Of a stretch of 64,000 nt of DNA, positions 1 through 8,761 are shown one piece after another; position 1 is the stretch's first letter, and the number at the start of each line of letters is the position of its first letter. Source of the DNA: Arsenophonus nilaparvatae (GTDB lineage: Bacteria > Pseudomonadota > Gammaproteobacteria > Enterobacterales > Enterobacteriaceae); assembly GCF_000757905.1 (NCBI RefSeq), contig NZ_JRLH01000001.1; one strand, given 5' to 3'. Made by a program: the position numbers and the translations under genes. Under the pieces are notes generated by a model. The model searched no databases. It saw nothing but the letters and a program-made list of their open reading frames with translations, and was not told the origin of the DNA.

Positions 1-239
1 GCAACAATAGGACGAATATTTTGTTTTAATGGGCGAGTAAAAAATTCATTAAAGGTAGAATAAGCGGAAAACTCACTTTCTTTGGCTTCTGCCATATCAA
101 CTTTATAAAACTTGGCAAAAAGCTTGATCATTAATTGGGTAAACCCAGCCGCTTTTTGATCCGCAAGCCAACCTGCTAATTGCGTTAGCCCTTGTTTTGG
201 TAATAGATATTGTAATTTGATCTTTATTTTTTCCAGCAC
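1..239 (-). CDS. psd: Phosphatidylserine decarboxylase proenzyme, N-terminal part (runs off the window)
   Basis: Psd makes phosphatidylethanolamine from phosphatidylserine at the inner membrane. Only the first 79 codons are visible; the pyruvoyl-forming LGST cleavage region lies outside. The visible part reads MLEKIKIKLQYLLPK, then LAGWLADQKAAGFTQL and the FNEFFTRPLK stretch, which matches the start of enterobacterial Psd. I chose the GTG at 239-237 because an AGG lies about six bases upstream and the protein then begins like the E. coli one (MLNSF...). It follows rsgA on the same strand, the usual rsgA-psd order, about 100 bp apart. The enzyme cannot be judged complete from this window. Confidence 0.93.
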   Translation of the reverse strand, partial: MLEKIKIKLQYLLPKQGLTQLAGWLADQKAAGFTQLMIKLFAKFYKVDMAEAKESEFSAYSTFNEFFTRPLKQNIRPIV

Positions 240-337
240 ATTAACCTCTAATCTGATCCTAATGTTATTGGGTTGTAATCAAAAAAAGATAGTTATTGTA
301 CCTATGCTTTTTATGAATTCCAGAATTATGTTTATAA

Positions 338-1387
338 CTATTTATTATCTGTAAAAGATCCACGTGGTTTTATTTGTTCCATGCTTGCTAAAATTCGATG
401 ATAATTTTCGAAACGTGATTTTGCTATTTTTCCAGCGATTACCGCTTGTTGTAATGCACATCCAGGATCGTCTAAATGCTTGCAATCACGAAATTTGCAG
501 TATCCCAAATATTGCCTGAATTCGACAAATCCTTTAGTTATTTGTTCCTTTGTTAGATGCCATAAGCCAAACTCACGGATGCCTGGTGAATCGATAAGAT
601 CACCTCCTTTGGCGAAGTGGTAAAGACGTGCCGTTGTTGTTGTATGTTGACCTAATCCTGAATTATCAGATACTTGGTTGATTAAGATTTTTTCTTCATT
701 ATCAGGTAATAAGTTATTAATCAAACTGGACTTACCAACACCAGATTGCCCGACAAAAATAGATATTTTTCCTATAAGGTTTTCAATAAGCGTATCTATT
801 CCTTCATTAGTATGACTGGATACCTCTAAAACTACATAGCCAATGTTATGATAAAGTTTTATTGCTTTACTTATTTCTTTTCTGTTCTCTTTATTGAGTA
901 GGTCAATTTTATTTAAAATAATCATTGGTGCAATATTAAGTGTTTCGCAGGCAACTAAATAACGATCAATAATATTTAATGATAATTGGGGTAAAATTGC
1001 TGAGACAATAATCGCTTGGTTGATATTAGCCGCGATAGGCTTGAGGCCGTCATAGTAATCGGGGCGAGTCAAGACCGATGTTCGTTCATAGACTGCTTCT
1101 ATGACACCATTAACTTTTATATTAGATTGCTGATGTAGCGCAGGACGCCAAATAACACGATCACCGGTGACTAATGAGTGAATTGTTCGGCGAATATTAC
1201 AGCGTTGAATGTCACCTTCATTTGTCTCGATATCTGCATGCTGACCAAAACGGCTAATAACTAACCCATCTTGGGGAATACCAAGCTGATTATCATCAAT
1301 ATCTTGCTGAGATTGTTTTTTTAGCTTAGTTTGATGGTTTGCATGTATTCGGCGTTGTTGGCCTTTGGTAAATTTCTTTTTAGCCAC
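338..1387 (-). CDS. rsgA: Small ribosomal subunit biogenesis GTPase RsgA
   Basis: RsgA is a circularly permuted GTPase that checks late maturation of the 30S subunit and removes RbfA. The 349-residue protein has an OB-fold N-terminal half, then G motifs in permuted order: NKID at 159-162, the P-loop GQSGVGKSS at 213-221 and DSPG at 266-269. A C-terminal zinc knuckle follows, with C297, C302, H304 and C310. Start is GTG (rc of 1385-1387), giving MAKKKFTKGQQRR, like the E. coli protein. It is transcribed away from orn, with psd downstream. Its partner RbfA is encoded at 54.1 kb. Length and motifs are normal. Confidence 0.97.
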   Translation of the reverse strand: MAKKKFTKGQQRRIHANHQTKLKKQSQQDIDDNQLGIPQDGLVISRFGQHADIETNEGDIQRCNIRRTIHSLVTGDRVIWRPALHQQSNIKVNGVIEAVYERTSVLTRPDYYDGLKPIAANINQAIIVSAILPQLSLNIIDRYLVACETLNIAPMIILNKIDLLNKENRKEISKAIKLYHNIGYVVLEVSSHTNEGIDTLIENLIGKISIFVGQSGVGKSSLINNLLPDNEEKILINQVSDNSGLGQHTTTTARLYHFAKGGDLIDSPGIREFGLWHLTKEQITKGFVEFRQYLGYCKFRDCKHLDDPGCALQQAVIAGKIAKSRFENYHRILASMEQIKPRGSFTDNK

Positions 1388-1517
1388 CTGACCTCACTAA
1401 TTTTATTGGTTTGTTGATTGAATTCATTATCAAGAGTTATCGCAGTTGTGCTTTTAAGAAGCTATCATACACTAAGTATTGCATGCTATCAGTTTAGAAT
1501 GGAACCTAGGATATAAC

Positions 1518-2063
1518 ATGGTAAATAGTGAGAACAATTTGATATGGATAGATTTGGAAATGACGGGATTGGATCCGGAACAGGATCGTATCATTGAGAT
1601 CGCAACAATTGTCACTGATTCCAATCTAACTATTTTATCCGAAGGGCCAGTGATTGCCATTCATCAATCAGAGCAACAGTTGTCACTTATGGATGAGTGG
1701 AATGTTAAAACTCATACTGAAAGTGGATTGATTGATAGAGTTAAATCTAGTCAATATGATGAAAAAAAAGCAGAATTAGCCACAATTGCATTTTTAGAAA
1801 AGTGGTTACCTGCGGGGGTTTCACCTATTTGTGGTAATAGTGTTGCTCAAGACCGTCGTTTTTTATTCAAATATATGCCTGAGTTGGAAAAATACTTTCA
1901 TTACCGTTACTTAGATGTGAGTAGCTTAAAAGAGCTGGCGCGCCGTTGGAAGCCTGATATATTGGCCGGTTTTACGAAAAAAAATACCCATCAGGCTTTA
2001 GAAGATATAAAGGAATCTATTGCAGAATTAGCTTATTATCGTCAACACTTTATCAACCTTTAA
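1518..2063 (+). CDS. orn: Oligoribonuclease
   Basis: Orn is a 3'-5' exonuclease that degrades di- and other very short RNA oligonucleotides, finishing mRNA decay. The DEDDh exonuclease motifs are visible: WIDLEMTGLD near the N-terminus (first D and E), a central segment with GNSVAQDRRFL, and HQALEDIKESI with the final H and D. The frame is open from 1479, but ATG 1518 gives MVNSENNLIWIDLEMTG and 181 residues, the E. coli length, and has AGG at 1508-1510 in front. It diverges from rsgA and lies just upstream of tRNA-Gly, as in E. coli. No sign of damage. Confidence 0.97.
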   Translation: MVNSENNLIWIDLEMTGLDPEQDRIIEIATIVTDSNLTILSEGPVIAIHQSEQQLSLMDEWNVKTHTESGLIDRVKSSQYDEKKAELATIAFLEKWLPAGVSPICGNSVAQDRRFLFKYMPELEKYFHYRYLDVSSLKELARRWKPDILAGFTKKNTHQALEDIKESIAELAYYRQHFINL

Positions 2064-2150
2064 ATCGTGTTATGATCATGCTGATTATGAGCGATTTGCT
2101 GTTTTAATCAGCATTTAGATTGAAAATAGATTTTTTATGGTTAAAAGTAC

Positions 2151-2178
2151 TTGTCTGTTTGATAATTTTTCGTATAAT
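2151..2178 (+). promoter_or_regulatory. Sigma-70 promoter of the tRNA-Gly gene
   Basis: TTGTCT at 2151-2156 and a perfect TATAAT at 2173-2178 are separated by 16 bp. The -10 box is followed by a C/G-containing discriminator (cgcaaccc), and the tRNA begins about 40 bp downstream. This is the layout of a strong stable-RNA promoter. Inferred from sequence only. Confidence 0.65.
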
Positions 2179-2219
2179 TCGCAACCCATAGTGATTGGTA
2201 ATATTGTTGTTATAAATAT

Positions 2220-2295
<76 letters not shown>

Positions 2296-2908
2296 AATTC
2301 TTCTTTTATCATTATTAGCATAAAGTTCTGTGATATAACTTATTGTTTCTTCTTATATTTTTTGTTCTTTCAGCTTATTAATTACTCAAAGTTTAGTGGC
2401 CAATTTATACCTATTTTGTTGATGAATTTTATTTTTCTGTTTTGGATTTTATTTAATTATAAGAATAAAATTTTTTGTTGCACTATGATAAAAACCGTCT
2501 ATTTTTAAATAGGAGATTAGCTACTAAAAGAAGTCACAGTCTTGGTTAATAGTCAACAATTATATAGCTAATCGAGATAGAATTTATTTGAAAAATCGGG
2601 CACATAGGACTTGCAAATCGTATCTGCTAGGCATAGAATTCCACTCCCCCAATTTTGAAGTAGATGTGATGTTACACAGCATATACTTTATCAGTGAAGT
2701 GAGCAATGTGGTGTCATTCTTGGCAGGGAAATTATTTTAGTATTTAAAATGTATTGTAGGTGAATTGATGTTGTTATTTACATTAATCTTAGAAATTTTA
2801 TGGCTAAAACTGCTACATTTTCTCAGTTAAAATGTTTTAATAACTTATTCATTTACAATTGAATTTTGGTTATGGCACACAGTGTCTATTTTGCTTTGTT
2901 GCACAGAG

Positions 2909-2917
2909 TTATCCACA
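2909..2917 (+). promoter_or_regulatory. DnaA box, exact TTATCCACA
   Basis: An exact copy of the high-affinity E. coli DnaA box (R1/R4 type). A one-mismatch copy, TGTTGCACA, lies only 3 bp upstream in the same orientation, so two DnaA monomers could bind side by side. Confidence 0.6.
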
Positions 2918-3061
2918 GGCAAATGCGTTTTTCTATCGCTATCGCTATTGATGCTTTTCTTTATCAATATCATTTAACTTATTGAAAATATTTAAAAAAA
3001 TATTTATATTTTTTGATGATTGATTATATGGTTATTTTTTTATGATCAATGCATTTTTATT

Positions 3062-3070
3062 TTATGCACA
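3062..3070 (+). promoter_or_regulatory. DnaA box, TTATGCACA
   Basis: Matches the consensus TTWTNCACA at every fixed position, in the same orientation as the box at 2909-2917 and 144 bp further on. The intervening DNA is AT-rich and contains an inverted repeat, TATTGAT (2946-2952) with ATCAATA (2963-2969). Confidence 0.55.
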
Positions 3071-3601
3071 AGTAAAATTGAAGTATCTATTCTAGAAAAT
3101 ACTGATGTTAATAACCAGATATTGCGCACAAGGCGCTATTATTATTTTGATAAGGTTTTTATTTATAATAAAAGTATCATTTTAACGATATATTTCAAGG
3201 TGTAACTACCTAAGGCAATATAATACTTTAATAGCGGATATCTACCTATGTCTCGATATATTGTAGCGCCTTTTTAGTGATGTAAAAAAGCTTCTCTCAA
3301 CCAAATAATTTTAATCGTTTAAGACAATAATATTGCATAATAAACATTAATTTTTTGATATTAATATAAATTTTTATATGTTTGTTTTTTATATAAATAT
3401 GTACAAACCAAATGATAGAATATTGATAAAAGCAAGTAACTAAAAAAGATTAACTAGCTGAATAATAAGCATATGATGTAAGTTTTATTGATAAATATAA
3501 CATTAAATATCGCTATAATATTCGGTAAGTAATAGTGTTTTGTGATATATTTTATGAATTAAATTATTAGATAAAAAATTATAAAAAGTGGCAATATTTT
3601 C

Positions 3602-4060
3602 ATGAAAGAACTTATATTATTGCTTGCTAATGAAAAGGCAACAATAACCTTAGGGCAGCGTTTAGCTCAGCTTTGTAAGCAGGGTTTTATTCTTTATTTA
3701 TATGGAGACTTAGGTGCGGGGAAAACGACTTTTTGTCGTGGTTTTTTGCAAGGTTTAGGTTATCAAGGACATGTAAAAAGTCCAACCTACACTTTAGTTG
3801 AACCCTATTTGTTGACTCCTAATCCTGTTTATCATTTTGATTTATATCGTTTAACTGATCCTGAAGAGCTTGAATTTATGGGTATCCGTGACTATTTTGA
3901 TTGGCAGGCTATATGTTTGGTGGAGTGGCCAAAAAAAGGTGAAGGGATGCTACCATGCGCTGATCTTGAACTCTACCTATCATATGACAATAATGGGAGA
4001 CAAGCACGATTTGTCGCATTATCAACATATGGGGAAATGTTATTAGAAAAATTGTCATAA
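3602..4060 (+). CDS. tsaE: tRNA threonylcarbamoyladenosine biosynthesis ATPase TsaE
   Basis: TsaE is the ATPase that works with TsaB-TsaD to place threonylcarbamoyl on A37 of ANN-reading tRNAs. The protein has 152 residues, close to the E. coli 153, with the P-loop GDLGAGKTT at 35-43, the SPTYTLV switch region near 60-66, HFDLYR, and a C-terminal VEWPKKG. It is the first gene of the tsaE-amiB-mutL-miaA-hfq-hflX-hflKC cluster. Upstream, E. coli has nnr overlapping tsaE; here nnr is absent, so transcription must start in the AT-rich gap. ATG at 3602 is the only sensible start. Confidence 0.96.
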   Translation: MKELILLLANEKATITLGQRLAQLCKQGFILYLYGDLGAGKTTFCRGFLQGLGYQGHVKSPTYTLVEPYLLTPNPVYHFDLYRLTDPEELEFMGIRDYFDWQAICLVEWPKKGEGMLPCADLELYLSYDNNGRQARFVALSTYGEMLLEKLS

Positions 4061-4074
4061 TAGGAATACTAATC

Positions 4075-5364
4075 ATGATGAAGACTTCGATGATTAATAT
4101 AATAAAACGATGGCAAACTCATGTATTTCTTTTATTAATGACAATAATATTACTTAGCAACTTATTATTGTCTAATGCACAGGCTGCAACTTTATCCAAT
4201 ATTCGCGTCAATGATAATTTATCCGAGGCAAAAGTCACTTTACACTTTGCTGGCGGTAATCCAGAGTACCGCTTCTTTCCCCTTCATGAGCCTGAGCGTT
4301 TGGTTGTCGATTTTCGTCAATCTGATCAGGTATCTGGATTACCAATGAAGTTTATAAATAATAATTTGGTTAAAGGGATCCGTACTAGTCAGCCACCGAA
4401 TAGTCAGTATCAACGTATTGTTATCGAATTGGCAAATGCAGTGAAAGCAAGTGCCGTGGCTGAACAAATAAATCATCGCTATCAAATAGTTTTTACCTTA
4501 AAGAATAATCGTGCTGGGGCATCGCAGCCTCAGACATCTCAGTCCGCAACTGAAGCAACCAATAAATTGCTATCAATTGATTCACAAGCTGAGAAAAAGT
4601 TAGCCAATAACTCACCAACTCCCTCAATATATAAAAATTTACCTAAAGGTACTCGGCAAGTTGTCGTGGCAATTGATGCTGGACATGGGGGTAAAGATCC
4701 AGGCGCAATTGGGCAAAATGGTCATCGTGAAAAAAATATAACAATGATAATTGCGCGTAAATTAGAGAACCATTTAAAGACAGATCCAATGTTTAAGCCA
4801 GTGATGACCCGTAATGGCGATTATTTTATTTCTGTAGCGGGTCGTTCAGAAGTGGCACGCCAAAAAGCGGCTGATATGCTCGTTTCAATTCATGCTGATG
4901 CAGCACCTAATAATCGTGCCCGAGGTGCTTCTGTCTGGGTGCTTTCCAATCGAAGAGCGAATAGTGAATTGGGTAATTGGCTTGAACAACATGAAAAGCA
5001 ATCTGAATTATTAGGTGGTGCCGGTGATGCGTTAGCAAATGGTGCAGATCCTTATCTTAGCCAAGCTGTTTTAGATTTACAATTTGGCAATTCCCAACGT
5101 GTAGGTTATGCTGTCGCGGTAAAAGTACTGAGAGAATTAAGTAAAATTGGTAATATCCATAAATATGATCCAGAACATGCTAGTCTTGGTGTACTTCGTT
5201 CTCCCGACATTCCATCTATTCTGGTGGAAACAGGTTTTATTAGTAATATTTCTGAAGAGCGCCTTTTAGTTTCTGACGATTATCAGGAAAGTTTGGCAGT
5301 AGCTATTCATCAAGGATTACGCAATTATTTTACCCAACACCCCTTACAAGCAGCGCCAAAATGA
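4075..5364 (+). CDS. amiB: N-acetylmuramoyl-L-alanine amidase, AmiB type
   Basis: A periplasmic zinc amidase that cuts peptide side chains from septal peptidoglycan during daughter-cell separation, normally activated by EnvC or NlpD. A signal sequence ends near ...SNAQA (residue 37), an AMIN domain spans about 40-140, a low-complexity linker runs to about 190, and the amidase_3 domain covers about 195-420, with H204, E219, H273 and E385 in the positions of zinc ligands and catalytic glutamate. The protein stops soon after the catalytic domain. As I recall, E. coli AmiB continues into a LysM module, which is missing here. AmiA and AmiC are alternatives, but the position between tsaE and mutL favours AmiB. 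Confidence 0.93.
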   Translation: MMKTSMINIIKRWQTHVFLLLMTIILLSNLLLSNAQAATLSNIRVNDNLSEAKVTLHFAGGNPEYRFFPLHEPERLVVDFRQSDQVSGLPMKFINNNLVKGIRTSQPPNSQYQRIVIELANAVKASAVAEQINHRYQIVFTLKNNRAGASQPQTSQSATEATNKLLSIDSQAEKKLANNSPTPSIYKNLPKGTRQVVVAIDAGHGGKDPGAIGQNGHREKNITMIIARKLENHLKTDPMFKPVMTRNGDYFISVAGRSEVARQKAADMLVSIHADAAPNNRARGASVWVLSNRRANSELGNWLEQHEKQSELLGGAGDALANGADPYLSQAVLDLQFGNSQRVGYAVAVKVLRELSKIGNIHKYDPEHASLGVLRSPDIPSILVETGFISNISEERLLVSDDYQESLAVAIHQGLRNYFTQHPLQAAPK

Positions 5365-5385
5365 TGGAATATGGCAGAGGTCATT

Positions 5386-7326
5386 ATGTCAGCGATACAA
5401 ATTCTTTCTCCTCAGTTAGCTAATCAAATTGCTGCGGGTGAAGTTGTTGAACGCCCATCATCGGTTGTGAAAGAGTTAGTCGAAAATAGTCTTGATGCTG
5501 GCGCCAGCCGTATTGATATTGAAATTGAGCGTGGTGGGGCAAAACTTATCCGCATCCATGACAATGGTAGTGGTATCGCCAAAGAAGATTTAATACTAGC
5601 GTTGGAGCGACACGCTACCAGCAAAATAGCCACGCTAGAAGATCTGGCCGCTATTATGAGTATGGGATTTAGAGGAGAAGCGCTGGCCAGTATTAGTTCG
5701 GTTTCTCGTTTAATACTAACTTCACGCGTCGAGACTCAGACAGAAGCCTGGCAAGCTTATGCTGAAGGGCGTGAGATGAATGTTACGCTAAAACCTGCTG
5801 CTCACCCAATAGGAACAACAGTTGAAGTTCTTGATCTGTTTTATAATACGCCGGCTCGACGTAAATTTTTACGTACAGAAAAAACCGAATTTAGTCATAT
5901 TGATGAGATTGTACGTAGAATAGCTTTAGCGCGTTTCGATGTTGTAATCAATTTGCATCATAATGGTAAATTAGTTCGCCAGTATCGTGCGACAAATAGT
6001 GAAGAGCAATATGAACGACGCTTAGCTGCTATTTGTGGTACTTCTTTTATACAAAATGCGCTGAAATTATGTTGGCAACATGGTGATTTAGCCATTAAAG
6101 GCTGGATAACTAATCCCTATTTAGGTAAGGCCGCTGAAATTCAATATTGTTATGTTAATGGGCGCATAATGCGCGATCGATTAATCAATCATGCAATTCG
6201 TCAGGCCTATGCTGATCGTCTGCAAGAAGAACAGCAAGCGGCTTATGTGCTTTATTTAACCATTGATCCTCATCAGGTTGATGTTAATGTTCATCCAGCC
6301 AAACAGGAAGTTCGTTTTCACCAAGCTAGATTGGTTCATGATTTTATCTATCAGGGTGTGAACACGGTACTAAGCCAACAACACCAAAAACAATTTAATC
6401 AAGTCTCTGTTAGTTCAAACCAGGAAATTCATCTTGCTTCAGGATTACAAAATCGGTTAGCTGCGGGTGAAAATTTTTTTGCCTCAGATGATTCAAAGCA
6501 GCATTTAGTTATTAAAGAGCAAGAAGCACAAGTAATAACAGAATTAAGTGCCAGTAGCCAAATTTCGCCGTCTAAAACAGCATCATTTTCTTGTTACAAT
6601 AATGGAAAAATAGCTAAAAAAATCTATAACAAAAAACAGGGTGAGCTTTATCAGCAATTAATGCAAAATGAACCAGCTAAACAAGAAAAAATCCCACTTT
6701 TTCCAGAGCGAGAATCGATAAAAACTGAAAAAATAGCAGTAAAATCGGTTGATATAGAAAAAAATGATAAAAATTATACGTTTGGTAAAATACTAACAAT
6801 TTATTCTAAAAATTTCGCATTTATTGAATCATCATTTGGAATAGGTTTGTTATCATTAGCGGAAGCTGAGCGATATTTAAAGCGAAGTCAATTAATTCCT
6901 ACTGATAAAGAATTAAAATCTCAGCCCTTACTGATACCAATAAAGCTCGTATTAACAGAAAAGGAAATTGAAACTTTTTATCGAGTAAAGGTATTATTAA
7001 GTACCTTAGGTTTTGACATCAATATTTCTCATAACAAAGCAATAATTAGTGGTGTATCTTGTCCCTTGAGATCACAAAATTTAGCTGAACTATTTCCAAA
7101 ACTATTGAAATATCTTGCTCAAAATACTTCTTGTCAGTTGATGGAATTAGTTGTTTGGTTAGCAGATCATTTAGTAAATGAAAAACAAGTGTGGACGATT
7201 GCACAAGGGGTACAGTTATTAGCGGATCTGGAGCGGACTTACCCTGAATTAGTTAAAGAACCACCGAAAACATTACTACAACTAATTGATTTTGAATCGG
7301 TGATAACGGCTTTAACTCATGAGTAA
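5386..7326 (+). CDS. mutL: DNA mismatch repair protein MutL
   Basis: MutL couples MutS mismatch recognition to MutH nicking and UvrD unwinding. The GHKL ATPase motifs are present: E30 and N34 in VVKELVENSLDAGA, DNGSGI at about 59-64 and GFRGEAL at 94-100. A variable linker (about 340-450) follows, then the C-terminal dimerisation domain. I chose ATG 5386 over the frame's first ATG at 5371 because it has AGAGG just upstream and gives MSAIQILSPQLANQ, matching the family; the protein has 646 residues. It lies 21 bp after amiB and overlaps miaA by 8 bp, so the genes are probably translationally coupled. Confidence 0.96.
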   Translation: MSAIQILSPQLANQIAAGEVVERPSSVVKELVENSLDAGASRIDIEIERGGAKLIRIHDNGSGIAKEDLILALERHATSKIATLEDLAAIMSMGFRGEALASISSVSRLILTSRVETQTEAWQAYAEGREMNVTLKPAAHPIGTTVEVLDLFYNTPARRKFLRTEKTEFSHIDEIVRRIALARFDVVINLHHNGKLVRQYRATNSEEQYERRLAAICGTSFIQNALKLCWQHGDLAIKGWITNPYLGKAAEIQYCYVNGRIMRDRLINHAIRQAYADRLQEEQQAAYVLYLTIDPHQVDVNVHPAKQEVRFHQARLVHDFIYQGVNTVLSQQHQKQFNQVSVSSNQEIHLASGLQNRLAAGENFFASDDSKQHLVIKEQEAQVITELSASSQISPSKTASFSCYNNGKIAKKIYNKKQGELYQQLMQNEPAKQEKIPLFPERESIKTEKIAVKSVDIEKNDKNYTFGKILTIYSKNFAFIESSFGIGLLSLAEAERYLKRSQLIPTDKELKSQPLLIPIKLVLTEKEIETFYRVKVLLSTLGFDINISHNKAIISGVSCPLRSQNLAELFPKLLKYLAQNTSCQLMELVVWLADHLVNEKQVWTIAQGVQLLADLERTYPELVKEPPKTLLQLIDFESVITALTHE

Positions 7327-8260
7327 ACAAATTTTTCAACATAAACCGCAAGCGATTTTTATCATGGGGCCAACGGCGTCAGGAAAGACAGCATTGGCAA
7401 TGGCATTGCGTCAACAATTACCCGTTGAAATAATTAGTGTAGATTCTGCTTTAATTTATCGCGGTATGGATATAGGAACAGCGAAACCAACACGGGAAGA
7501 GCAACAAATTGCTCCACACCGATTAATTGACATATTGGATCCTGCACAGTCTTATTCAGCCGCAGATTTTCGCCGTGATGCTTTATTAGAAATGGAAAAA
7601 ATTGTCGCATCGGGCCGTATTCCCTTACTCGTTGGGGGGACTATGCTATATTTTAAAGCATTACTGGATGGGCTGTCACCCTTACCTTCTGCCGATGTCA
7701 CAATTCGGGCAGAAATTGAAATGCAAGCGAAACAATTTGGTTGGGGTGCAATTCATAAACGTTTACAAGAGGTTGATCCAATATCGGCAGCTAGAATCCA
7801 TCCTAATGATCCTCAACGATTGTCTCGTGCCTTGGAGGTTTTCTTAGTTTCCGGGAAAAGTCTGACAGAATTAACTGAAATTGTAGAGGCAGAATTACCT
7901 TATAATGTGTTACAGTTTGCGATTTCACCGCAAGATCGTAAAATTCTCCACCAACGTATTGAGATGCGCTTCCTGCAAATGTTGAAGACGGGTTTTGAGG
8001 ATGAAGTTAGCGCTCTTTATGCTAGAGGGGATCTCCATGGGGATCTACCCGCTATACGTTCTGTTGGTTATCGTCAGATGTGGTCATATTTGTCTGGTGA
8101 AATCAGCTATGATGAAATGGTTTATCGTGGTATATGTGCAACACGTCAATTGGCTAAACGCCAAATTACATGGTTAAGAGGATGGAAAAACGTGCATAGA
8201 CTCGATAGCGATGATATTAAGGGAATTCTTAACACAATATTGCATGTTATTAGTGCATAG
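7319..8260 (+). CDS. miaA: tRNA dimethylallyltransferase MiaA
   Basis: MiaA transfers an isopentenyl group to A37 of tRNAs reading UNN codons, the first step to ms2i6A. The 313-residue protein carries the P-loop GPTASGKTAL at 17-26, DSALIYRGMDIGTAKP, the substrate segment HRLIDILDP, and VGGTMLYFKALLDGL. The CATRQLAKRQITWLRGW helix near the C-terminus contacts tRNA. The ATG lies inside the last codons of mutL (8-bp overlap). The order mutL-miaA-hfq is the conserved enterobacterial one, where heat-shock and stress promoters within the cluster drive hfq; I did not locate these here. Confidence 0.97.
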   Translation: MSKQIFQHKPQAIFIMGPTASGKTALAMALRQQLPVEIISVDSALIYRGMDIGTAKPTREEQQIAPHRLIDILDPAQSYSAADFRRDALLEMEKIVASGRIPLLVGGTMLYFKALLDGLSPLPSADVTIRAEIEMQAKQFGWGAIHKRLQEVDPISAARIHPNDPQRLSRALEVFLVSGKSLTELTEIVEAELPYNVLQFAISPQDRKILHQRIEMRFLQMLKTGFEDEVSALYARGDLHGDLPAIRSVGYRQMWSYLSGEISYDEMVYRGICATRQLAKRQITWLRGWKNVHRLDSDDIKGILNTILHVISA

Positions 8261-8370
8261 GTTTGCTATTTATGTACAATTGGTGGTAAAGGCACAATTT
8301 TTTTGAGTAGTTAATTTTTTCGAACCATAAAGGTTCTTAGTTAAAAACAACAAAATAAGGAAAATAGAGA

Positions 8371-8667
8371 ATGGCTAAGGGGCAATCTTTGCAAGATCCG
8401 TTCCTAAACGCGTTACGTCGTGAAAGGGTTCCGGTTTCCATTTATTTGGTCAATGGCATCAAATTACAAGGTCAAATCGAATCATTTGATCAATTTGTTA
8501 TTTTACTGAAAAACACAGTAAGCCAAATGGTATATAAGCATGCTATTTCTACTGTAGTACCTTCTCGTCCTGTATCTCACCATAGTAATCAAGGGGGTAA
8601 TACAGGCTTAGGTAATTACAATACAGGTAATGTGGCAGTTCCACAGGATAGTGATGCGACTAAATAA
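8371..8667 (+). CDS. hfq: RNA chaperone Hfq
   Basis: Hfq is the hexameric Sm-like protein that pairs small RNAs with mRNAs. The first 70 residues are almost unchanged from E. coli: GQSLQDPFLNALRRERVPV with the proximal-face Q8 and F42 region, then VILLKNTVSQMVYKHAIST containing YKH of the Sm2 motif. The C-terminal tail is shorter and rich in G, N and S. Length is 98 residues against 102 in E. coli. AAGGAAAATAG precedes the ATG. A stable hairpin follows the stop, so part of transcription may end before hflX. Confidence 0.98.
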   Translation: MAKGQSLQDPFLNALRRERVPVSIYLVNGIKLQGQIESFDQFVILLKNTVSQMVYKHAISTVVPSRPVSHHSNQGGNTGLGNYNTGNVAVPQDSDATK

Positions 8668-8693
8668 TTCAGTTAATTATCTGAACAAAAAAG

Positions 8694-8723
8694 TACAGGT
8701 AAAGTTCCTTTTACCTGTATTTT
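8694..8723 (+). terminator. Hairpin terminator or attenuator between hfq and hflX
   Basis: TACAGGTAAA (8694-8703) pairs perfectly with TTTACCTGTA (8710-8719) around a 6-nt loop, followed by TTTTG. The short T-run suggests partial termination, so that hflX and hflKC are expressed below hfq. Confidence 0.6.
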
Positions 8724-8761
8724 GCCTGTTTGATATTTTTTAAGTCTAAGGAGTTGTGCTT

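Larger units (their letters stand above)
2670..3070 (+). promoter_or_regulatory. Cluster of five DnaA-box-like 9-mers (candidate datA-like locus)
   Basis: Against the consensus TTWTNCACA, two exact matches (2909-2917 and 3062-3070) and three one-mismatch matches lie on the same strand: TGTTACACA 2670-2678, TTATTTACA 2774-2782 and TGTTGCACA 2897-2905. The position, just downstream of the tRNA-Gly gene after orn, is where E. coli keeps datA, a DnaA-titrating and ATP-hydrolysis-promoting locus with five DnaA boxes and an IHF site. I found only a weak IHF-like match (2962-2974, two mismatches). Function is inferred from position and motifs. Confidence 0.45.
2296..3601. other. Gene-free AT-rich region in the datA/queG/nnr position
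   Basis: This 1.3-kb stretch between tRNA-Gly and tsaE holds no convincing gene. Small open frames at 2251-2508 and 3020-3205 have AT-rich, low-complexity translations and no family likeness. In E. coli this interval contains the datA locus, then queG and nnr; neither gene is recognisable here on either strand. What can be seen is a run of DnaA-box-like 9-mers on the plus strand between 2670 and 3070, and very AT-rich sequence from about 3320 to 3600, which must contain the tsaE promoter. Confidence 0.6.

Noticed and set aside
2661..2678. CRP-like site (TGTGA then ACACA)
   Set aside because: The two halves are only 4 bp apart instead of 6, so CRP could not bind as a normal dimer.
3020..3205. 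61-codon open frame in the tRNA-Gly/tsaE gap
   Set aside because: Low-complexity AT-driven translation, no Shine-Dalgarno sequence, and it runs through a DnaA-box match.
2296..3601. Chromosomal replication origin (oriC)
   Set aside because: DnaA boxes are present, but mnmG, mioC, dnaA and dnaN are not near and GATC sites are scarce; the datA position explains the boxes better.
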